A stretch of 13,812 bases of DNA. Source: Desulfobulbaceae bacterium. Its GTDB lineage: Bacteria > Desulfobacterota > Desulfobulbia > Desulfobulbales > Desulfocapsaceae. A program made the position numbers and the translations under genes. How positions within the stretch are numbered: position 1 is the first letter of the stretch; the number at the start of each line of letters is the position of its first letter. The notes beneath the pieces are model-generated. The model was given only the letters and a program-made list of their open reading frames with translations, searched no databases and had not been told where the DNA came from. Shown here in pieces: positions 1 to 7,764 of this stretch. The stretch is taken from NCBI GenBank assembly GCA_027067035.1, contig JAMOMO010000041.1:1-13812 (forward strand), read 5' to 3'.

Positions 1-387
1 GGCCTCTGCTGCCCGGAGCAGATCGCTGCTGTGGTGTGGGGAGAGTTCTCTGTCCTGATAGTCTGCCAGTGTGGCTGCAATGCCCTCTTTGCCGTGGCTC
101 CTGCTGAGGGCACGGTTGAGGTCACGCACTGCCCGCTGATAGCGGTCAAAATTGCTGTAAAGCTGTTTTGAACGCAGTGCCTCAAGGTTTCCTGTGACAT
201 TTTTCCAGGCTCGTCTGCTCCAGGTATCATGGGGGGACTGCTCAAGGCCCAGAAGATAGAGCTGTCCCTCCAGGTTTGCATCCCAGAGCCTGCATTCATG
301 GCCGTTACCGCGTAGAAATCCGGCAATACGGCTGATGCCTGCAGGTGCTTCGCAGGCCTTTGCCATTGGAGGGAAAATCAGCAGCAT
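1..387 (-). CDS. B12-binding domain radical SAM protein, N-terminal part (runs off left edge)
   Basis: An open frame of 129 codons reads from an ATG at 387 leftwards off the window with no stop. The protein begins MLLIFPPMAKACEAPAGISR and continues with a segment around GHECRLWDANLEG. That matches the opening of cobalamin-binding (B12-binding) radical SAM proteins: a first beta strand, then a PP..-PAGI-type turn, then a second strand ending in D-x-N-x-E-G. These enzymes use a 4Fe-4S cluster, SAM and often cobalamin for methylations or rearrangements in the cytoplasm. The cluster-binding CxxxCxxC motif would lie beyond the left edge, so catalysis cannot be confirmed and the substrate is unknown. 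The frame upstream of 387 stays open to a TGA at 441-439 but has no ATG, GTG or TTG, so 387 is the earliest start. No clear Shine-Dalgarno precedes it; an alternative ATG lies at 366. The gene is divergent from the Tim44-like gene. Confidence 0.78.
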   Translation of the reverse strand, partial: MLLIFPPMAKACEAPAGISRIAGFLRGNGHECRLWDANLEGQLYLLGLEQSPHDTWSRRAWKNVTGNLEALRSKQLYSNFDRYQRAVRDLNRALSRSHGKEGIAATLADYQDRELSPHHSSDLLRAAEA

Positions 388-616
388 CGGCTGAAGCGGG
401 TGGAGGATGTCGTGATATTCAACATGGATAAACTCAAGTCATATGGCGCGGCTGGCGACGTTTGTTTTTTACAGATGGGGTTCATCGGCCACGGTAGCAC
501 ACTTTCCCCGGCAATTACAGCGGAGATTCTAAAAGAGATGACAAATCCATGGCCTGCTGGTAGGCTCTGTTCCAGTCGAAAATGTGTTCGGCGGATACTT
601 TTTCAGGAGGCGGATT

Positions 617-1534
617 ATGCTGTTATTCATGAGGAGGCTCACTCCTTTTTTTCTTGTTTTTTTTACCCTCTGTTTTGTGGAAGCGGGGATCACCGCAAAC
701 TATTCGGATGCCCGGTCGCGTGGCGGCGGAAGATCTTTTCGTTCCGTGCCGCGAAAGAGGGCTCCGTCAACTACCAGACAGCAGTCCACCGGACAGCGAA
801 CCGGGTTCGGTCGAGGTCTTGCAGGCGGTCTGCTGGGTGGTGCCATTGGCGGTATGCTCTTTGGCAGTCTTTTCGGAATGGGCGGGTCCGGCATGGGCCT
901 GTTGCCGTTGCTCCTGCTTGGCGTGGTCGGCTATTTCTTTTTTAAGAGGTTCACTGCCCGACCACCTTCCGGGACACCTCCAGGTTATGGGCAGAGCTCA
1001 CAGGGGGGGAGTGGTTTCGGGAGCGGTCCTGCAGCGCCATCCGAAGGGTTCACTCCGCCGCCACCACCCCCGGAATCCGGAAAGACCAGCCTTGAAGAGG
1101 GCATTGACATCATACGCATTGCTGATCCCGGCTTTGATCCGGATTACTTTCTCGAGGTGGCATCAGATGTCTTTTTCAAGGTACAGGCCGGCTGGATGAG
1201 ACGTGATGTCAGCTCCTATCGCCATCTTCTTGGAGAGCAGCTTGCCTCTGAGTACGAGGCCCGGTTTGCCGAGATGGAGGCAAAGGGTGAACTGAATAAA
1301 CTTGAGAACATATCCATTCGCAATGTTGAAATCGTTGATGCTGGATCTGTGGACGGCGAAGACTTCGTTACGGTGCTCTTTACCGCCAACCTGCTCGACT
1401 ACACGGTGGATGATAAGACCGGAGAACTGATTTCCGGCAGCATGACAGAACCCGTTAAGTTCGCTGAAGAGTGGACCTGGGCCCGTCCACTCGGGACGGA
1501 TAACTGGAAACTGGAAGGGATTAAAGAGGTCTGA
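617..1534 (+). CDS. Tim44-like domain protein with secretory/membrane N-terminus
   Basis: A 305-residue protein. The start at 617 is chosen because AGGAGG (605-610) sits 6 bases upstream; the frame extends to an ATG at 584 without such a site. Order of parts: a hydrophobic signal or anchor segment (about 5-25), an Arg/Ser-rich stretch (32-66), a Gly-rich hydrophobic region (about 67-109, with GGLLGGAIGGMLFG then LLPLLLLGVVGYFFF) that probably spans the membrane, a Gly/Pro-rich linker with six consecutive prolines (147-152), and a C-terminal domain (about 160-305) typical of the Tim44-like family. Landmarks of that domain are DPDYFLEVASDVFFKVQAGW near 174 and EEWTWAR near 284. In mitochondria Tim44 tethers Hsp70 to the import channel. 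Bacterial relatives are membrane-associated and mostly of unclear role, so function here is unknown. It stands alone, followed by inverted repeats, and is divergent from the radical SAM gene. Confidence 0.82.
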   Translation: MLLFMRRLTPFFLVFFTLCFVEAGITANYSDARSRGGGRSFRSVPRKRAPSTTRQQSTGQRTGFGRGLAGGLLGGAIGGMLFGSLFGMGGSGMGLLPLLLLGVVGYFFFKRFTARPPSGTPPGYGQSSQGGSGFGSGPAAPSEGFTPPPPPPESGKTSLEEGIDIIRIADPGFDPDYFLEVASDVFFKVQAGWMRRDVSSYRHLLGEQLASEYEARFAEMEAKGELNKLENISIRNVEIVDAGSVDGEDFVTVLFTANLLDYTVDDKTGELISGSMTEPVKFAEEWTWARPLGTDNWKLEGIKEV

Positions 1535-1566
1535 TCCCTGTTTCCGGCCCAGTCGCTTGAATCTTT

Positions 1567-1672
1567 GCAGTGACGGATGGATTCCACCCGTCACTGCTTC
1601 TCTGGCTGTGACGGGTATCTGTTTGTTGAAGAGATCTCCCGGCTTCCATGCCGGAGGATTCTGCCCGTCACA
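1567..1672. repeat. two adjacent inverted-repeat structures sharing a GTGACGG core
   Basis: The first structure pairs GCAGTGACGG (1567-1576) with CCGTCACTGC (1588-1597). After one A/C mismatch, TGG pairs with CCA, closing on a 3-base loop. The second pairs TGTGACGGG (1607-1615) with CCCGTCACA (1664-1672) and encloses a smaller hairpin, CCGGC (1639-1643) with GCCGG (1650-1654). The same GTGACGG core thus occurs four times in alternating orientation within 106 bases. The first hairpin lies 32 bases after the Tim44-like stop and could end its transcript, but no T-run follows. The block could be a REP-like or MITE-like extragenic element. Only the base pairing is seen; the identity is inference. 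Confidence 0.6.
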
Positions 1673-1962
1673 AATGCTTCAAACCTTCATAGGGCGCGAA
1701 AAGTATAGCTTTCTGCTACTTTTGTCTTCAATTTTAGGGCATTAATTTCTTTGCCACTGCACTCAATACTGGACAAACAAACCTTTTTCAATGTATTCTC
1801 GCTATTGATACTCCTTCTTGAAAGGAAGTGAGGTGCAGCCGGTGCAAAAGAGGACCGGCTGCAGCAGAGAATGGGATTCATCTGTGCTTTCACGTGGATA
1901 CAGGCTGGACAGGTGTTGAATACCAAAGAAAGGCATTACTGGATGGTGTAACGAGGAGTTCA
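1673..1962 (+). promoter_or_regulatory. AT-rich intergenic leader before the efflux operon, with a 10-bp hairpin
   Basis: The rest of the gap before the TolC-type gene holds no credible gene. Its clearest element is a perfect 10-bp inverted repeat, TGCAGCCGGT (1834-1843) and ACCGGCTGCA (1854-1863), with a 10-base loop. It lies about 100 bases upstream of the start codon, where an operator or an RNA leader structure would be placed. There is no T-run after it, so it is not an obvious attenuator. Upstream, 1681-1810 is AT-rich and should hold the promoter, but no -35/-10 pair stands out enough to call. The TolC frame stays open back to 1828, but that extension lacks a ribosome site and would bury the signal peptide. 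Confidence 0.4.
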
Positions 1963-3339
1963 ATGAAAAGATATGATTTAGGCCGCGGATTAGTGAGTAT
2001 TGTTTTTTGCCTTTGTGTGATTTCACCCCTGCCGGCTGCAGCAGAAAAAGTACTGAGTCTTGATCAATGTCTGAAAATGGCACAGACCAGGAATCCAACT
2101 GTTCTTGCCAGCATGGAAAGAAAGATCCAGGCTGAGTGGAAGAAAAAATCAGCCTACAGCGACCTGCTGCCCAGGCTGAATATGGATTATGGCTATACCT
2201 ACCTGACTGATGTGAAAAGTATTGATGCCGGTTTTCTGGGTGTGGGAGATATCAGCCTCACTGTGCATGACAACTATGCAATGGGGCTCTACCTCGATCA
2301 GCCGCTGTTTACCGGATACAGACTGATCGAAAGTTACAATCTTGCGGACCTGGGATTGAAGTCTGCAGTGGCCGGTGAAGAGCTTGCCGGTCTTGAAATC
2401 ACCTTTCAGACGGTGGCTGCCTATTATAACCTGCTGATGGCAATGAAATATCAGGAAGTTATGGCTGCAACGGTGACCCAGCTGAAGTCCCATTACGATG
2501 ATTCGCTCCATTTTTACAAAAATGAAATTATTCCTCTGAACGATCTTCTTGAAGCAGAGGTCTACCTGGCAAATGCCAGACAGGATTTTCGACTGGCAGT
2601 CAGTAACACCAGAAAGGCGACCACCACCCTGGCAACCCTGATCAAGGAGCCCCTTGGCGATGAGTTTACCGTGATCGACACTCCCAATCTTTCTCCCCTG
2701 CTGGTGAAACTTGATGATTTACTGCAGAAGGCTCTCACCGAACGTCCTGAAGTCAAGCAGGCCAACTATGGCGTTGCGTCTTCACAAAAAATGGTGACAA
2801 TGGCCAGAAGCTCTTATTTCCCCACTATATTCATGCGTGCCGGTCACAACAGATATGGCGGTGATCCACTGGTGAATGGTGATGGCCTGAGTGATCTGCA
2901 GGTTCCGTATGAGACCACCGTAGGGGTCTATGCCCAGTGGGAACTTTTTTCCTGGGGCCAGACAGGGCAGAACGTGAACAAGGCAGAGGCGGCCAGACGG
3001 GAAGCCCAGCATTATCTTGTGAAAGTGATGGACGAAATCCGGATGGAAGTTGATGATAACTATACCAGCGTACTGGTTTCCTATGGAAACATAGAAACCG
3101 CCAGAAAGGCGGTTGAGCAGGCCCTGGAAAATTTACGGATGAATGATGTCCGCTATAAGAATCAGATTGCCAGCAGCACCGATGTCATAGATGCCCAGAC
3201 GCTGCTTACCAGTACTCAGACCAAATATTATCAGGCGGTCTACTCATATAATATCTGGCTGGCAAGTCTGGCCAGATCCGTTGGGGTGAGGAGCTGGGAG
3301 CAGCTGCTGCCGGAAAAGGTCGACGCGAAAGACTCCTGA
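1963..3339 (+). CDS. TolC-family outer-membrane efflux channel
   Basis: A 458-residue outer-membrane channel subunit that acts as a trimer spanning the outer membrane and periplasm and forms the exit duct of the RND pump encoded downstream. The start at 1963 is preceded by GAGGAG (1953-1958, 4-base spacing) and gives a clean signal peptide (hydrophobic 10-20, likely cleavage near PAAA-E at 27-28). The mature part opens with LSLDQCLKMAQTRNP, the standard start of the outer membrane efflux protein repeat, with a second repeat in roughly residues 235-435. Family features visible are long heptad-rich helices, YAQWELFSWGQTGQNVNKAEA at the start of the second half, and ASSTDVIDAQTLL near the C-terminus. 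Length is normal for the family. It is first in the efflux unit, 221 bases before the adaptor gene, a gap that has a short GC-rich hairpin (3375-3389) but no clear terminator. Confidence 0.92.
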   Translation: MKRYDLGRGLVSIVFCLCVISPLPAAAEKVLSLDQCLKMAQTRNPTVLASMERKIQAEWKKKSAYSDLLPRLNMDYGYTYLTDVKSIDAGFLGVGDISLTVHDNYAMGLYLDQPLFTGYRLIESYNLADLGLKSAVAGEELAGLEITFQTVAAYYNLLMAMKYQEVMAATVTQLKSHYDDSLHFYKNEIIPLNDLLEAEVYLANARQDFRLAVSNTRKATTTLATLIKEPLGDEFTVIDTPNLSPLLVKLDDLLQKALTERPEVKQANYGVASSQKMVTMARSSYFPTIFMRAGHNRYGGDPLVNGDGLSDLQVPYETTVGVYAQWELFSWGQTGQNVNKAEAARREAQHYLVKVMDEIRMEVDDNYTSVLVSYGNIETARKAVEQALENLRMNDVRYKNQIASSTDVIDAQTLLTSTQTKYYQAVYSYNIWLASLARSVGVRSWEQLLPEKVDAKDS

Positions 3340-3560
3340 GAATGTTCCAGAAAATGGCCCCCTCACAACCTGAACCCGCGGGGGGCGGGATGTGCTCCGG
3401 CAGACACTCTGCAGGGTGAAAACGCACAGCAGGGTAACGGACACGGGCTGCCATATACAGGAAAGCAGGAAGAAACAGTAGTCCATACTATTAATCACCG
3501 GATTTTCGTCACGGATTCAGATGAAGGATTTTTTTTCAAAAATAAACAGGTAAGAGAGTT

Positions 3561-4664
3561 ATGACAATTTCAGATAACAGTTCAGTCAGGACAGCAGCCG
3601 GCAATGTGTTTTCATTGATGTGCGCGTCATTTATCATATTCGGAGTGCTGAACGGGTGCGGCAAGAAGGAAGAACCCGTTGTCAAAGAGGAGGTGGTACG
3701 ACCGGCAATAATCATGACCATCGAGCAGCAGCCCATGATTAAAGAGATGAAACTTCCCGGGAAAGTACAGGCTCTTGATCGGGTTGAACTCTCTTTTGAG
3801 GTATCAGGAAGGCTTGTGAGTCTCCCTGTCAAAGAGGGACAGCATGTCCGGAAAGGGGATGTCATTGCCCAGATAGATTCGTCTGACTACAAAAGCAAAC
3901 TCGCTGCCTCCCAGGCACGGGTGAACCAGGCCAAGGCGGAACTTGATCGTTACGAGAACCTGTTACGGGAAAAGGTGGTGGCAAAGTCGACATATGACAT
4001 CATGAAGCGGAATTATGAGGTGAGCCTTGCTGATATGGCGATAGCCCGTAAGGCCTTTAATGATACCACCCTCACTGCCGCCTTCTCCGGTATGATTGGG
4101 AAGAGGTTTGTTGAAAATTATCAGGTTATCCAGGCGAAGCAGCCAATAGTCTCGCTCCAGAAGACCACTTCTGTGGAGATAGTGGTGAATGCTCCCGAAA
4201 ACCTGATGGTCAGGCCGGTGGAGGAATCCGATCTCTCCTTTGAGGCGGAGTTTGCCAATTATCCCGGGAAGCTCTTTGAGGTGTTTGTCAAAGAGTATGC
4301 CACGGAAGCTGACCCCCAGACCCAGACCTATCGGGTGGTCTTTTCCATTACTCCTCCTGCGGATATGACCATCCTTGACGGTATGACTGCCACGGTCTAC
4401 GGCCATCTGCGAATGACAGGCGGGGCATCGATAGAGATACCTGTACAGGCTGTTTTTTATGATAAGAACGGTCAGGCGTTTGTCTGGAAGACGGACAGTG
4501 ATATGCGGCTTGTACGACATAAAATTACCGTGGGACGGGTGACCAATAAAAATATTATAGTACTGTCTGGTCTCAGTGACGGTGACAGGCTGGTGACTTC
4601 CGGAGTGCAGAAATTGAAGGATGGTATGAAAGTACGTGTCTTCACAGGAATTGTGGGAGAGTAG
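3561..4664 (+). CDS. RND efflux periplasmic adaptor (membrane fusion) lipoprotein
   Basis: A 367-residue periplasmic adaptor joining the RND pump to the TolC-type channel. The N-terminus has a hydrophobic stretch (16-29) and a lipobox, LNGC, with the acylated cysteine at 33, so it should be lipid-anchored. Domains in order: first half of the lipoyl domain (about 74-106, with EVSGRLVSLPVKEGQHVRKG), alpha-helical hairpin (about 107-165), second lipoyl half (about 168-200), beta-barrel (about 203-285), and membrane-proximal domain (about 290-360, ending in LSDGDRLVTSGVQKLKDG). This is the complete HlyD/AcrA-like order at normal length. A purine-rich AAGAGAG lies just before the ATG. The stop is 3 bases before the pump start, so the two are surely co-transcribed. 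Substrate cannot be predicted; a multidrug or organic-compound role is more likely than metal export, as no metal-binding His/Met cluster is visible. Confidence 0.93.
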   Translation: MTISDNSSVRTAAGNVFSLMCASFIIFGVLNGCGKKEEPVVKEEVVRPAIIMTIEQQPMIKEMKLPGKVQALDRVELSFEVSGRLVSLPVKEGQHVRKGDVIAQIDSSDYKSKLAASQARVNQAKAELDRYENLLREKVVAKSTYDIMKRNYEVSLADMAIARKAFNDTTLTAAFSGMIGKRFVENYQVIQAKQPIVSLQKTTSVEIVVNAPENLMVRPVEESDLSFEAEFANYPGKLFEVFVKEYATEADPQTQTYRVVFSITPPADMTILDGMTATVYGHLRMTGGASIEIPVQAVFYDKNGQAFVWKTDSDMRLVRHKITVGRVTNKNIIVLSGLSDGDRLVTSGVQKLKDGMKVRVFTGIVGE

Positions 4665-4667
4665 CAG

Positions 4668-7600
4668 ATGAATCTTGCTGAATTTTCCATCAAGAAGAAA
4701 ACAATAACCCTTGTTGTCACCGTTATGCTTGTGCTGGGGGGAATACAGGCCTTTACTGAAATCGGTATGCTTGAAGACCCCGAGTTTACAGTCAAGGATG
4801 CCGCGGTTATCACAGCCTATCCGGGGGCATCACCGCGGGAAGTTGAAGAAGAGGTGACCGATAAGGTTGAGACTGCCATCCAGCAGCTGGGACAGCTCAA
4901 AGAGATAAAATCCATCAGCAAGGCCGGACTTTCCATCATAACTGTCACCATCAAGGATAAGTATGGCAAGGAAACCCTGCCCCAGGTATGGGATGAGTTG
5001 CGCCGCAAGGTTGGTGATGTGCAGGGAATGCTTCCTCCCGGGTGTCTGCCGTCTATCGTGAATGACGGCTTTGGTGATGTCTATGGTATTCTGCTTGCCA
5101 TTACCGGAGAGGGCTATAGCTATAAGCAGCTCAAAGACGCAGTGGACTATCTTCGTAAAGAGCTTCTTCTGGTACCGGATGTATCGAAGATAACCACCTG
5201 GGGAAGTCTTGACGAGGCCATCTTTGTTGATATCTCAACCTCAAAACTGGGGCTGCTCGGTATTGGTATTGATACGGTCTATTCCTCTCTTCGGGAACAG
5301 AATGTGGTGCTGCCCGCCGGTGCCGTCCGGGTCGGCCCGGAGTATATCCGCATAAGTCCCTCCGGAGAATATGATTCCGTACAGAGTATTGCCAATCTTC
5401 AGATCCGTGACCCCGGTTCTGATAAGGTTATCTATTTAAAAGATATCGGCAAGGTGTACCGGGACTATGTTGATCCCCCCAGTCAGGTTTTGCACATGAA
5501 TGGTGTTCCTGCAATATCCATAGGAATATCAATTGCCACCGGCGGAAATGTCGTTACTCTGGGTGAGGCGGTGAACAAGCGGCTTGACGAGCTGAAGGAA
5601 ATGCTTCCGGTGGGGATGGAAATCGATGTAATTAACTTCCAGGCAAAGGATGTCACCCTGGCCATCAAGGCCTTTGTCATTAACTTTCTGGAAGCTATTC
5701 TCATCGTTATCGTTGTTCTGCTGATATTTATGGGAGTACGCAGTGGCCTGCTGATTGGTTCAATTCTGGCCATCACAGTATTTGGAACCCTGATTATCAT
5801 GAACATGTGGGGGATCAGTCTGGAACGGATTTCCCTGGGTGCCCTGATCATTGCCCTTGGAATGCTGGTGGATAACGCCATTGTTGTGACGGAGGGTATG
5901 CTCATTCGTCTTCAGGACGGAATGGACCGCCTGAAGGCCGCAGGTGAAGTCGTCAGACAGACGCAGATGCCGCTGCTTGGTGCCACGGTCATCGCGGTGC
6001 TGGCCTTTTGGGGAATAGGCATGTCTCAGGACAGCACTGGTGAGTTCTGCCGATCGCTCTTTCAGGTCATGCTTATCTCGCTGATGCTGAGCTGGATAAT
6101 TGCCATCACCATAACCCCCCTGTTCTGTAATATGTTTTTGAAAGGCGAGCCGGAGGGCAGTGATGAAAAGGTCGATCCCTATAAAGGGTTTATCTTTGTT
6201 GCCTATAAAAAAATCCTGTCCATCTCCATCCGGGCACGCTGGGTCACCATGCTGATTATGATTGCAATGCTTTGCAGTGCCATTTACGGATTTGGTTTTC
6301 TCAAGGGCAGCTTTTTTCCTGCCTCAACAAAACCCATGTTTCTGGTACACTACTGGCTGCCGTCCGGAACGGATATAAGGCAGACGGTGGCGGATATCAG
6401 TAAGATTGAGGAGCATATTCTCAAAGATGAGCGGGTGTCATCGGTGGCATCCTATATCGGTGATGGAGCGCCGCGCTTTATCCTGACCTTTGCCACGGAA
6501 CAGACCAGTGATGACGGCTATGGACTGATGCTGGTCTCCGTCAATGATTACCGGGATATTGATGCCCTTATTCCTGAAATAGAGGACTATATCTCCAGTA
6601 ATTACCTTGATGCAGAGCCTGTTTTACGGAAATTTGCGCTTGGTCCCGGGGATGACTATGACATTGAGGTCAGGTTTTCCGGGCCGGATGGCAAGGTGTT
6701 GCGGGACCTGTCGGAAAAGGCCCAGCAGATCATGCGTGACTACCCATACAGTGCCCGTGTCTGGGATGACTGGCGTCCTCCTGTGAAAAAGATCGTACCG
6801 GTCTTTGATGAGGCGAGGGCCAAACAGGCCGGGGTGAATCGAACCATGCTGGCTCAGGCACTGGAAAATGCGGTCAGTGGCATACAGGTGGGTCTGTACC
6901 GTGACGGTGACGATCTTATTCCCATCGTCTCACGACTGCCGGCTGAAGAGCGTCTGGATGTGGCTCATCTCGGGGATGTTCAGGTCTACAGTCCTGCCCT
7001 TCGAAAGTCCATTCCCATTCATCAGGTTATCAGCGGATTCAAGACTGTTGCAGAGGACCCCCTGCGTATGCGCTTTAACCGGAAGCTGACCATCAGCGCC
7101 AGGGGCAACATCGCCTTCGGCATGCTGCCAAGTGAGATGCAGAAGTCGGTGGAAAAGGAGATAGAGGCCATTGAGCTGCCCATCGGCTATGAGATGGCGT
7201 GGGGCGCTGAAAAAGAGAATTCCGCCAAGGCCCAGGATGGTATCAAGGCCAATATGGCCGCACCCACCATTGCCATGATTCTGATCATTATCATGCTCTT
7301 TAACAACCTGAGACAGCCCACAATAATTCTGCTCACAGTACCCTTTGCGGTGATTGGGGTGACAGTGGGACTGCTGGGCTCTGGTGCTCCCTTCGGCTTT
7401 ATGGCCCTGCTGGGTATGCTGAGCTTGACGGGAATGCTCATTAAGAATGCCATTGTCCTGATTGATCAGATCAATATTGAACTGGAGAGCGGCAAAGAGC
7501 CGCTGGTGGCAGTTATTGATGCCTCGGTGAGTCGTGTTCGTCCCGTATGCATGGCCGCCATAACAACTGTTCTTGGAATGATGCCGCTGGTGATAGATCC

Positions 7601-7721
7601 CTTTTTCAAGGGTCTTGCGGTGACGGTGATGGGCGGGCTCAGTTTTGCAACAGGCCTGACCCTTATTCTGGTTCCTGTGCTCTATGTCATCTTTTATCGT
7701 ATAAAATGGCACCGGATATGA
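4668..7721 (+). CDS. RND-family efflux pump permease (AcrB/HAE1-like)
   Basis: A 1017-residue inner-membrane, proton-driven exporter, the normal length for AcrB-type pumps. TM1 is at about 13-31; a large periplasmic loop follows (YPGASPREVEEEVTDKVE at 51-68); TM2-6 begin near 336; TM7 is near 525-543; a second periplasmic loop comes next; TM8-12 begin near 862. Proton-relay positions can be placed: LVDNAIVV has D402 and N403 where AcrB has two aspartates (407, 408); K926 in LIKNAIVLID matches AcrB K940; R958 in RVRPVCM matches R971. GMMPLV follows as usual. The start is supported by GGGAG (4655-4659), 6 bases before the ATG and inside the adaptor gene end. It is last of the three-gene unit and converges on the AEC permease gene. 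The family is secure; the drug or metabolite exported is unknown. Confidence 0.95.
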   Translation: MNLAEFSIKKKTITLVVTVMLVLGGIQAFTEIGMLEDPEFTVKDAAVITAYPGASPREVEEEVTDKVETAIQQLGQLKEIKSISKAGLSIITVTIKDKYGKETLPQVWDELRRKVGDVQGMLPPGCLPSIVNDGFGDVYGILLAITGEGYSYKQLKDAVDYLRKELLLVPDVSKITTWGSLDEAIFVDISTSKLGLLGIGIDTVYSSLREQNVVLPAGAVRVGPEYIRISPSGEYDSVQSIANLQIRDPGSDKVIYLKDIGKVYRDYVDPPSQVLHMNGVPAISIGISIATGGNVVTLGEAVNKRLDELKEMLPVGMEIDVINFQAKDVTLAIKAFVINFLEAILIVIVVLLIFMGVRSGLLIGSILAITVFGTLIIMNMWGISLERISLGALIIALGMLVDNAIVVTEGMLIRLQDGMDRLKAAGEVVRQTQMPLLGATVIAVLAFWGIGMSQDSTGEFCRSLFQVMLISLMLSWIIAITITPLFCNMFLKGEPEGSDEKVDPYKGFIFVAYKKILSISIRARWVTMLIMIAMLCSAIYGFGFLKGSFFPASTKPMFLVHYWLPSGTDIRQTVADISKIEEHILKDERVSSVASYIGDGAPRFILTFATEQTSDDGYGLMLVSVNDYRDIDALIPEIEDYISSNYLDAEPVLRKFALGPGDDYDIEVRFSGPDGKVLRDLSEKAQQIMRDYPYSARVWDDWRPPVKKIVPVFDEARAKQAGVNRTMLAQALENAVSGIQVGLYRDGDDLIPIVSRLPAEERLDVAHLGDVQVYSPALRKSIPIHQVISGFKTVAEDPLRMRFNRKLTISARGNIAFGMLPSEMQKSVEKEIEAIELPIGYEMAWGAEKENSAKAQDGIKANMAAPTIAMILIIIMLFNNLRQPTIILLTVPFAVIGVTVGLLGSGAPFGFMALLGMLSLTGMLIKNAIVLIDQINIELESGKEPLVAVIDASVSRVRPVCMAAITTVLGMMPLVIDPFFKGLAVTVMGGLSFATGLTLILVPVLYVIFYRIKWHRI

Positions 7722-7737
7722 CCGGCCTTCTGTCCTG

Positions 7738-7764
7738 AAAACTCCCTGTTACAGAAACAGGGAG
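7738..7764 (-). terminator. rho-independent terminator of the AEC permease gene (possibly bidirectional)
   Basis: A perfect 9-bp stem, CTCCCTGTT (7742-7750) with AACAGGGAG (7756-7764), has a 5-base loop. On the minus strand it is followed directly by TTTT (7741-7738), giving a canonical terminator that overlaps the AEC stop codon (7751-7749). On the plus strand the same stem lies about 20 bases after the RND stop but lacks a downstream T-run, so it would be weaker for the efflux operon. Confidence 0.75.

Noticed and set aside
584..616. Upstream ATG for the Tim44-like gene
   Set aside because: AGGAGG at 605-610 lies inside this extension and points to the ATG at 617.
400..945. 181-codon plus-strand frame over the start of the Tim44-like gene
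   Set aside because: It overlaps the well-supported Tim44-like frame, has no ribosome site, and its translation is Arg/Cys-rich with no domain character.
1828..1962. 45-residue N-terminal extension of the TolC-type protein
   Set aside because: It would place a long charged segment before the signal peptide; GAGGAG directly precedes the ATG at 1963.
3375..3389. Terminator between the TolC-type and adaptor genes
   Set aside because: Only a 5-bp CCCGC/GCGGG stem without a T-run.
6930..7712. 260-codon minus-strand frame inside the RND gene
   Set aside because: It is antisense to conserved RND transmembrane coding sequence; the translation is His/Gln-rich without domain features, a typical shadow of a long gene.
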